This document shows positions 55,701 through 64,000 of a stretch of DNA of 64,000 bases, one piece after another (the first letter of the stretch is position 1; each line of letters opens with the position of its first letter). This DNA is from Plectrocnemia conspersa. Its lineage: Eukaryota > Arthropoda > Insecta > Trichoptera > Polycentropodidae. The stretch covers positions 992,001 to 1,056,000 of the forward strand of contig VTFK01000136.1 in NCBI GenBank assembly GCA_009617715.1, read 5' to 3'. The notes beneath the pieces were generated by a model that was not told where the DNA came from, searched no databases, and worked only from the letters and a program-made list of their open reading frames with translations. Made by a program: the position numbers and the translations under genes.

Positions 55701-56569
55701 ACACGCGAGCGAGCGAAAGGGAATGTATCTCACCGTACGTGCCTGTAATACATTCTAAATGGTGTATTAAATAGTATTGTTTATACGTATATTTTCTTCA
55801 TAATATTTTTATTATTTTACGTAAATTTATATTGTATACATATATATATAATTCTAATTAATTTTGAATCGCGTAAAAGTATTCATACAATAAAAAAATA
55901 AATATAAAGCTTTAAATATACATATAGTTATTACACTAATATGTAAATAAGTTAACTGTTTATTGACGTTACTTTACCTTTGCTTTAATCTGGGCTGGTT
56001 TAAAAATTACTTTTAAAAATCGCAAGATAAGACAATTCATTGTTGTAAAAAAAATTGTTAAAAAATGTGTTGCTCTCGCCGCCTACACATCCGTGTTGTC
56101 AGTGTGTCGACTACCTTGTAGCTAAATAAATCGCCCTCCCCACACTAAGCTACCGAAAACAACTTAAAATCTGTAAAGGCACAATCATTGATTGTATGCG
56201 TACCTTTTGAGAGGAATCGAGCTTTCTTTGTTAGTCGTTTGAGGTAGTCTTTAAAATACACTGTGTACAGTATTGTATTAAATATAACTTTTAAATACAT
56301 GCACATATATAAAACATAAAAGGTTTTCCCATTCCATCTTTGCCAAAGTAATCTCTATTGTACATATTAATTTTCTTTGATATGACAATTTATAGCTAAG
56401 AGGAAACTCATAGCTGTAGCCTTAAGAAAATAATAAAAATAAAAAAAAAATCCATTCAACAGAAAATACACTAAAAAATCTACATAAATATTCATAAACG
56501 ACTGATAAATATCAAATTTAACGCGACCTTGAAAAAAATTGAAATTATCAACAAACAATGTTATAATTA
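55701..56569. other. Mostly AT-rich noncoding DNA
   Basis: AT-rich, with a balanced patch at 56070-56240. Nothing recognisable. Confidence 0.55.
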
Positions 56570-56649
56570 TTATTGCGAACAGTAACATAAAAAAAACTCG
56601 TTGAATTTTTGTACAACGCACAAGATTCGTACGTAGGTACTGCTTACAA

Positions 56650-56803
56650 AAAAGCTCCGATTCGCCGAATCGTCCAGCGTGGCCGTTTCGAAAAGCTGTT
56701 TTGCCGGTTTCGCGCACCAATTGTGCGTAAACCCTGACCACGCCGCAAGAGGAACACCTTGAAGGAGTCGGTTCTGTTCGACGTTCGCGGCCTTCTTCGT
56801 CAT
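56650..56803 (-). CDS. Possible coding exon, minus strand
   Basis: A GC-rich island (56640-56960) is open in two minus-strand frames. Both run into the donor-like ttttttGTAAGC (GT at about 56648). One frame begins at ATG 56803 (TKKAANVEQNRLLQGVPLAA, later LFETATLDDSANRSFF). The other has no ATG but follows an acceptor-like catagtctag (ends near 56818 on the minus strand) and reads WLSDDEEGRERRTEPTPSRC. I cannot choose between them. The donor lacks the usual preceding AG and no family is recognised. Confidence 0.25.
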
Positions 56804-56819
56804 CCGAGAGCCACTCCTA

Positions 56820-59191
56820 GACTATGAATCGCGGAACCAGATTCGCCCGTGTGGCACAGGTGTACCACAATCGAGACCGAGAGATGAGCTCGAAACGATC
56901 AGATTATACGACGAGATTTGGCGGCAAATTCGTATTCATTCGACGGATGAATGGACTCGAATCGAGATAATAAATTCTCATATCAATCATTGTGGTTATG
57001 TGTCTTATTATATAATTTGATTTGGCATTGTTTAATATTTTCAATTAGTCGAATTGTGAATTGAAACAATATAAAAAATATTAAATTGCGCAATGATCTT
57101 ATGATTATAATTAATTTTGTTCAACAATGGTGTAATGTACACGTTGTCGGTTTATAAATGTGATATGGTGGTATTGAAAGGATAATTTATTATGATTTGT
57201 CGAACTGCAAATAGCAAGGTTGTGAATCGTAGATGGCGATATGAGTAAAGATAGCATTGAGTATTTAAGAAAAAATATAATATTTGGGGATTATTATTGA
57301 TAACAACAAATTATGAAATATTAAATTTTTACCATTTAGTGTTTGTTATTTTGTCTAAAATACACTGTCTATAATTAACATCAAACAAGTCACATTACCA
57401 AGAAACAGTAGACTCAAAAATTCATAAGCACTATATGTTATTCATAAGCACTAAATCACAAATAAAATATTTCACATATTTTATGATGTTCTGCAATTAC
57501 CGAAGTCATGCACTTTTGCAATACTTTGAAGCAGATGGTAAAGGTTTTATAATAATCTTAATAATTGCTACATGAATGAAATATAGGTTTACTATCATCA
57601 GACAGAAACTAAGAAAGTGTACAATGAATGGCTTCATATATTCATACTAAAATTAAAGACTTTATGTACATAAAAATATGTTGTAAGATTGTTTTGTGGG
57701 AATAATCAAGTGATTTTGGAGCACATGTTACTAGTACAACTCCTCAAGATTAATATTTGACCAGCAATCAAATGAAACTGGCGTAAACTTTTTATTATTA
57801 ATCATTTATTGCAAAACGATGGGTGTTTAATATTTACGAATCGATAAAAGTGGCCATTTTAGACAACCAATAGATCAATTATTGAAATAGGCGTATATTT
57901 CTAACTGCCAGACAAGATAATAAATAGCAATTGTTTCAAGACGTGTACATTTGATAGAGAAGCATTTAATATTATACTCCCATTTCTTAAAAAAATATAT
58001 TCAAAGAACCCTTTTAATAAAGTTGATTTTTTTAAAGAATTTTCAGCAGATTCATTTAGAAAATCTGAATTTTTGGACTTCTAAGATCTCAAAATCCAAA
58101 ATTCGAGATTTAATATGAATATATAAAATTAATCTTTGAGTATTTTTAAAGAGCATTTTTGCCATAATGTAAGATATGTACGTTTTTATTTTTAAAACAT
58201 TTACTTATTGCAGAATGTATCAATAACAAGTATCAACACAAGAATCTTACGAAATACTAAGTCATTATTATTAGGAACAGTATCACTAGGTGATGTATTT
58301 TTAATAACATCAACATAAATATGTATCATTACAAAACTACAATAAGTTAATGAAATACATCAATACTATCTTAATATCAGGTATTGCGTTAATTTATATG
58401 AAAAATTATATTAAAGATTTTTATATTAAAAAATACGAATACTAATTCCATTACGAAAATCTGAATTTTCATGATTGTAATATCTACCTAAGATTTACAA
58501 AATAAATAACACAATAAAATTCATATTTTAACATTAAATTAAAGTTGCTGGTTTATAATTATTTTCTAGTATACAAGAAAAAATAATAATAAAATAAAAT
58601 AAGACTGAAACTAATAACAAGATAAAATAAATTAAGGAAAAATTTTAAACCCTTTTACAACGAACAATAAAAATACTTAAATTAATAAGCTTAAATTCCA
58701 GAATACAATACTATTTAAACACTGTGAAACTTTTATTGATGCTATGATAACTATATAAAAAAAATGTTTTTTTACCTTTTTCATACAATAAATTTACAGT
58801 AAACATTTATTGTTTAACTAAATAACTATAAGATAAACACACTTTTGATATTTTAAATATTATTGCTGAACCAGAATTTAAATGAGATGTGTTAAGAGGG
58901 CTACTTTTAAATGCGCAAATTGTTACTAAATATGTATCTGTTCTAAAACTACTTTTAAATGCGCAGTATGTCAAATATTATATAAGGTTAAATTTACAAT
59001 TAGTTATAGATGTATAAATAACCCTTTAAATAAATGCCAAAATTAATTAGGTTATACATTATTAGTGATTAAATATATTTTTCTAATTATTTTAATATAA
59101 AAAAAAAAATAATATGAAAAAAATATTTTATAATGGCTGCAAATATAAAAAAACATTAATTGTTTTTCTTTAAAAAGTTTTAGGACTGGAA
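56820..59191. other. AT-rich noncoding DNA
   Basis: After the balanced patch that ends at 56960, AT-rich throughout. A 13-bp direct repeat ttcataagcacta lies at 57421-57433 and 57441-57453. No gene is seen. Confidence 0.6.
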
Positions 59192-59421
59192 TTTTTTTAA
59201 CTACATGCTATTAAAAAAGTAGAGAATCATAGAATTTTTTTTTAACTACATGCTAAAATTAATACTAACATAAAAAAGTAGAGAATCATAGAAATAATTA
59301 TATTATGTTAAAAATAACACAAAAATCTTTATATTATATACAATAATAATTATATTATATATATTTTAGAATCAAAATCCAACACAAAAATCTTTATATT
59401 ATATACAATAATAATTATATT
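59192..59421 (+). repeat. Two nested recent duplications
   Basis: First, ttttttaactacatgcta plus aaaaaagtagagaatcatag occurs at 59192-59234 and, with an 18-base insertion, at 59235-59293. Second, a 41-bp block starting aacacaaaaatctttatatt is repeated exactly at 59316-59356 and 59381-59421 (period 65). Exact identity over 41 bases points to a recent event, or an assembly artefact. Confidence 0.9.
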
Positions 59422-60398
59422 GTGCTAAATTAAAAAAAATATAGCATCATTCTAAACATAAATGTAGCAAAGAAGATTATTGATATTTTAAAATACACGA
59501 AAATTAATGGCATATAAAACGTATATAAAACGTTACTAAATTTAAAGCAAATAATGCAAAATTTTTTTTAAAATACACAGAAAAACTAGTGCCAAATATA
59601 AGTGTTAAATTTAGCATGTAATATTTTATTACAAAATAAAAAAATACACAATGTATGTAAAAAATATGCAATTTCATGGTAGGGTCAAATTTACAATGTT
59701 ACATACATTCTGCGGTGTGCCATATAAAATTTAACACCTCCAAAATTTTCGATCGAATCACCGACTAAAATTTCGCATCCACGTACCAAAATTTATATTG
59801 TACAGTAATGCAATGCGAAATAACACGCGCGTTATTTATAGTCGCTATTAAATCGCACGAGATGTACCAGAAAATTTCGACTAACGTATGAGAAATCCGA
59901 AAATATGAATGTTCAATATTTTAAAGGTTAACTCATAATAATATATTAACATCAGAATGTAGTATGTGTTTAATAGCTGTACGTGACTTTGATCATGAAA
60001 ATTCTCGGAATGAACTGCTTTTTTATTGATTTTTATTATAATATATTAATATAGTCATCGAGTTCCAAGAGCACCATTGATGCATTTTAAGGCTAAAAAA
60101 ATATGCAATTGTAAGTTGAACCGACGTTGGATAAGGTTGAATAATTTTGGCCTCTGAGCAAAAACGCACAACAGTTATTATGTTTCGTAGTCGAACATGC
60201 TTCAGAATACCTACGGTTTTTGGACAAAAATTAATCACACACAAGTTGAAAAATGGTAACAATTACTTTATGTGCTGACGCGTGAAATGTTAGTTTTCCT
60301 AAAGCTTTACCGACACGAAGGCATTTTTACTTAATTGTTATTATGATGCATTATAAGAAACGATTCTCTGAATTCGTGCTTTTGTTTTTTTTTTCTTT
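59422..60398. other. AT-rich noncoding DNA
   Basis: AT-rich to 59690, more balanced at 59740-59890 and 60100-60260, with no family. It leads into a strong splice acceptor. Confidence 0.5.
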
Positions 60399-60401
60399 CA
60401 G

Positions 60402-60546
60402 AGTTGCACTATTAACCGCAAATTCGTCGGTTAACGATCGCAGGATAACATTTTTTACGATTGTTATTTTTTCTGGTAATATTTTTCTCTTATTCAAGCA
60501 CTCACAAGTGCAGCATAAAATTACATCACGATCGCTCGAATGCTAA
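60402..60546 (+). CDS. Possible terminal exon encoding a membrane segment
   Basis: A textbook 3' splice site precedes it: an unbroken pyrimidine-rich tract (60379-60399, tttgttttttttttctttc) ending in CAG at 60399-60401. From there the frame (one base, then codons) reads VALLTANSSVNDRRITFFTI and continues hydrophobic through IFSGNIFLLF to TAA-terminated SRSLEC (stop 60544-60546). It has one likely transmembrane helix. Reading without splicing, ATG 60343 or 60346 gives a 67-residue protein with a signal-like start, which is the alternative. The phase fits the exon ending at 49627. No family is recognised. Confidence 0.3.
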
Positions 60547-62149
60547 GCGTTCTCTTGGCGTTCTCTCATCACGCTGTCGACCCCAAAAGTGATAGTGAAA
60601 AAGCTCAATGTGTGGTGCTTTACGAATTTTAATGCTCGAATTACAAATCTACGTAATTGGATACGTAGATTGGATAATAACGAACCGCGTGATTGACGTT
60701 GAAATGAAAACGTGTGTGGAAAGCTTTGTATCTTATCGAATTCGATGATAGATACAACAATTTTATCTTGTTTTCATCATGTCATATCACTGAACATTAA
60801 GGATATAATTTTATATAATCATTACATAGATTACATTGGTAGATAGGTTCGAGCAACGTCATATTTATCTCGTGCCATATGAAACGATCTAATATTGTGA
60901 TATCTTGAAAATGACTTTCACAAACCATGCCATTATGGATTTTAACGATATATTGTTTAGAGTACGTATTTTTTTTATTGAATTAAGAGTAACCCAACCA
61001 ACTATTTTGAAAGCTAAATCTATCCTAATATTTAAAGACGTTATCAACTTATACTAATAATCCATATTTATCACGTCTAGAATCAATATCAAACATATCT
61101 ATTTTTGAGGTACAATAAATTTTACTGAATTAATTAAATTCAATCTAATTGAAATAATGAAAACGAAAATCTATTACAATAAGTTTATATATTTTATACC
61201 TGTGAATTTTAATTGAAATCTTAAGCCCTAAATCTGACATAATAAATTTTATTACTTTGTATATTTGTATTTTGTGATTTATTTTAAATTTACGCATAAA
61301 TGAGTGATAAGAGTAGTATGTTAAAATCTTTAAAAAACATATTAAAATTATACTAGCTTCAATTTCAGTGTCATAATAATCAATCAAAGACAAGATAGAG
61401 CTAAATGATGTTAACAAAACGTTACTGAATATTATTTATATTTTTATCTAATCAAAATAAGACAAGTCCAGTAAACTTAGGTGTAATCTAAAACATACAC
61501 ACAAATTTCATTAACTAAAAATGATCCATACTTCTAGCATTTACTTAAAAGGAAATAGAATATCTGATTATTTTTACATATGATATTTAACTAAAAATAA
61601 TATATTTTAATTGAAAACGAGCGTTCTTGAGATTTTTTTCAACTCCTTAAATTTTGTTAATTATAAAAATACTGAGCCGTATTTTTTTTAATTTAGTCAT
61701 ATTATGCATTATTCAAGACTGTTATTACATACTAGCACTGAATTTGTTCATAAAAATAGAAAAAATACCAGCAAACAGAATATAATTACTTGCTTATTAC
61801 AGGCAATATTTGAACAACATAATATTTTTTTAGATACATGCCCGATGCCCTAAATACTAATATACCGGTCTAAATCTAGATGAGAAGATGAACCAAGGGC
61901 ACATAAATTTTTATTGGGCGCCGTTCGATTAAAGACAAGATTGCTTTAGAAAGTTCGAACGTATATTATACCATGCCAAAGTCATAAAAATATTTTCGAC
62001 AATACACATTCTCAGTGGAATTTAAACGAGACACCAACCCATATATAAATATAATGTAACGTACGAAGTATGAACTTCGAGGAGAAGAACAACCGGGGTA
62101 CGATTGAATTATGATTATGATGATGATTCGTGTTTGGAAATATTCTTAG
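60547..62149. other. Noncoding DNA
   Basis: Balanced to 60740, AT-rich to about 61830, then GC-richer again towards the exon-like island at 62150. No supported gene. Confidence 0.5.
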
Positions 62150-62350
62150 AGAAACAGCTCGAGAGAGAGGGAGAGACGCTCTCGGGTGCTCACGACAGAA
62201 TGGACCAAATTACACGATCTCCAGATGATATCTCTCACAACTTGGACGGATTTACATGTTTGCGTTTTGCATCACGACCGTAACGAGAGACGCCGGGGCC
62301 CCGGGGATGTGAGTTACGTCCTATCTCGCCTCAACGAGTGGTATACGTAT
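62150..62350 (+). CDS. Possible symmetrical internal coding exon
   Basis: The segment lies between an acceptor (ggaaatattcttag, AG at 62148-62149) and a strong donor (tacgtat|GTAAGT, 62351-62356). It is exactly 201 bases and open in phase 0 throughout. The product starts with an Arg/Glu/Ser stretch from a GA tract (62160-62175), then reads TTEWTKLHDLQMISLTTWTD and RRRGPGDVSYVLSRLNEWYTY. GC content is high for this window. No named domain is seen. Symmetrical exons like this are often alternatively spliced cassettes. Chance or a conserved noncoding element remain possible. Confidence 0.33.
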
Positions 62351-63099
62351 GTAAGTGTGTATGGAAAGAATAAAAAAACGTGACGTATTGTGTATAACTC
62401 AAAAAGTCAGCTCTCGGTGGAGATTTTGCATATATAAGAAAATATACCCGTGAGCGTGCGTGCGGGTCACGAGTGCGCTGTTATTGAGATTTTTGCACAT
62501 GCTCTTGGAAGGAAAGTCAAAGAACTGTAGTGTGTAATGTGCGTGGATAAATTAGTCTCGAGGAAGAATTAGAAACACACGATAACATGTAAAATTATCC
62601 CATTGATATTCAAATTATTTAAAATGCTTTTTATTAATAGATTGAATCACATAATTAAAAAAAAAGCAACTGTTATTATCTTATCAATTTAGTCTCAAGA
62701 TGAACAATGTGCTGATGACACTAAAATATTTGCAATGAAGGGCTAAGCTTTTGAAGTTATAAATATTTCAGTTATTGTACAGAGTAGTGTACTTTTCATA
62801 TCCCGAAGTTACCAAACGCTAAAATGGCAAATTTGCCAGCGATACGGTTATCTTAATAACTGGAATAAGCACCCGATATGATATCATGAAGCTTCAGCGA
62901 GCTATTAAAAAGTCAGTGACTCAAGCGCCTCTGCAGGTAAATTTCACCAACCAACGCGAATGCCCTTTAATTGTGTCAATCCACCAAAAGATTTTCTATT
63001 ACTACAGCATAAAAATAATAATAAACTCATAAATAAAGTAAAATCAGAGCTGGCGTGGTTGATAGGTAAAAAATTATATAAAAAGTCTTAATATGAACG
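62351..63099. other. Noncoding DNA
   Basis: Balanced to 62560, then AT-rich. I see no terminal exon downstream of the 62350 donor within the window. Confidence 0.5.
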
Positions 63100-63232
63100 C
63101 TAGATAACCGAGCGTTTCCAGTGCGACTGCGAAGGCACGATTTTATTACTTTTGACGTAAATTTAAAATACAGACTCCTTTGAATTTAGCCAGAAAAATG
63201 CATGTCTATGAATTAAATACTATGAAATGGAA
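63100..63232 (-). repeat. Dispersed repeat family C, inverted copy
   Basis: The reverse complement aligns with 11685-11821 over its whole length. Shared blocks are catagtattt.attaa/catagtatttcattaa, caaattcaa.ggagtc, gtcaaaag.aataaaatcgtg and ggaaacgctcggtt. Related to the foldback element at 51263 through its centre. Confidence 0.7.
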
Positions 63233-63589
63233 ATATTTAAAAAAGGACTACTGAATGGTCACGGAAAAACTGAAATGACTGTCTATATATTCCCAAACAA
63301 ATTGGTGCACTGAATCAGTGAACTATCATAAAAATAAATATGCAGAAGCTTCAAAAGACTTTTGTCTTCAGCGTATTAAATGAAAGCTAAGACGATTTAA
63401 ATAAACTAAACCTACTGACTTATTTGCTGCATGTTGTTTTTATTTTACTAATCCAAATTTGACTTACTGATTTATTTTAATGTTTTATAGACCATTGTAC
63501 ACAAATATGAATATTTATATTAAACTGATATTGAAAGCCAAAGAAGTGCTGGAATCTCTCCTTTGTTAGCATACAGAGGTTAGTGGTCA

Positions 63590-63930
63590 AGTTTGAGTCA
63601 GAGGCAGCCAAAGATTCCAGAAGAACCGGTAGACCAAAAGCTTCGTGATCAAACGATAATATCGCAGCCGTATCTAAGTACCCAGAAATATTCACTCATC
63701 AACGTTGTATTGCATTTTTTGCTAGAATTAGGGAAACAATTTAAAGAACTTTGTTTCGAACAAGATCGTGACACTCGTAAACATTTTATGACACCATTAT
63801 TCTTTTTTCTTCTGATTAGCGACATCAGATATTCCCAAAATAACCAGAGTTCATTTATTTGAGATTACCTCACAGGAAAAGTTAAATCGGTAACTATGTT
63901 CAAACTATTTTCATGTTTACAATTTTGTTA
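63590..63930 (+). pseudogene. Mariner-like transposase remnant, internally deleted
   Basis: Pieces of a Tc1/mariner transposase can be read. A basic linker with the GRP motif (AAKDSRRTGRPKAS) lies near 63605-63650. Then ELCFEQD, with a likely second catalytic Asp codon at 63764-63766, resembles the ELCFKQD of the mariner relic at 3265-3282. Near 63815-63890, SDIRYSQNNQ and DYLTGKVKS sit where the GDI-WPPRSPDL and LWGYL-KV segments are expected. The part before the second Asp is deleted. Each piece is weak alone, so the order supports the call. It is non-functional. Confidence 0.45.
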
Positions 63931-64000
63931 TTTTAAAATAAAAGAAAAAAAAACTAAAAAAAGACAACAATGGATTAAGTGCTATGATAAGTATATTTCG
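63931..64000. other. AT-rich end of window
   Basis: Nothing recognisable. The right end of the mariner-like remnant is not defined. Confidence 0.6.

Noticed and set aside
1..64000. CRISPR array, prophage, operon or other prokaryotic system
   Set aside because: No regularly spaced repeats, no dense gene packing and no ribosome-binding-site pattern. Splice-like signals and insect transposons show eukaryotic nuclear DNA.
1..64000. Known insect microRNA precursors
   Set aside because: I looked for mature sequences I remember (let-7, miR-1, bantam, miR-9, miR-100, miR-125 and others) and saw none. A folding and small-RNA search would be needed to exclude novel ones.

Overview
The window looks like insect (arthropod) nuclear DNA. 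It is strongly AT-rich, almost devoid of long open frames, rich in microsatellites and crossed by decayed transposons. It carries five tandem TTAGG units (the common insect telomere motif) at 29280-29304, plus relics of Tc1/mariner and piggyBac elements and a tRNA-derived SINE of types common in insects. There is no bacterial-style gene packing, no operon, no CRISPR array and no rRNA or tRNA gene. I cannot choose between Hymenoptera, Lepidoptera and other orders from this sequence alone. The most likely setting is long introns and intergenic DNA around genes with widely spaced exons.

Mobile elements are the best-supported content. They are: a mariner-type transposase pseudogene (2551-3530, right end near 3632); a deleted piggyBac copy with intact 15-bp inverted ends and TTAA target sites (16162-17104) that keeps only the cysteine-rich C-terminus; a Tc1-type relic (22387-22890) with a shorter second copy (49059-49215); a mariner-like remnant (63590-63930); four copies of one SINE family (about 15955, 22130, 35312 and, reversed, 51560); and a foldback element (51263-51449) with related half-elements near 11685-11945 and 63100-63232. 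Three other dispersed repeat families appear as pairs or trios: near 1480/19114; near 18945/28476/50885; and near 35558/54954. A run of inverted repeats at 51.0-52.0 kb includes a perfect 38-bp palindrome.

Coding evidence is thin and consists of short GC-richer islands. The best is a minus-strand first exon (44504 down to 44220, 95 codons) that ends in a consensus GTAAGT donor and has a TATA stretch and a TCAGTG initiator just upstream. Weaker candidates are a plus-strand first exon at 49464-49627 and a phase-compatible terminal exon at 60402-60546; a 201-bp symmetrical internal exon at 62150-62350; a 79-codon frame at 15216-15455 with a nearby poly(A) signal; a 55-codon frame at 30441-30608 predicted to end in one membrane helix; and terminal-exon-like frames at 26776-27009 and 20694-20950. 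None matches a protein family I can name, so no gene symbols are given. Short frames arise easily by chance, so each needs transcript or conservation evidence.

Several GC-richer islands look regulatory rather than coding. At 24465-24785 there is a perfect NRF-1/Ewg-type palindrome, a 14-bp ACGT palindrome and two CACGTG E-boxes 22 bp apart. At 34814-34824 a GACGTC core overlaps a CACGTG E-box. A block at 42300-42480 shares a 12-mer with the 24.7-kb cluster. The rest, especially 7.9-9.9, 35.8-38.1, 40.2-41.4 and 52-53 kb, is very AT-rich DNA in which I see no gene.
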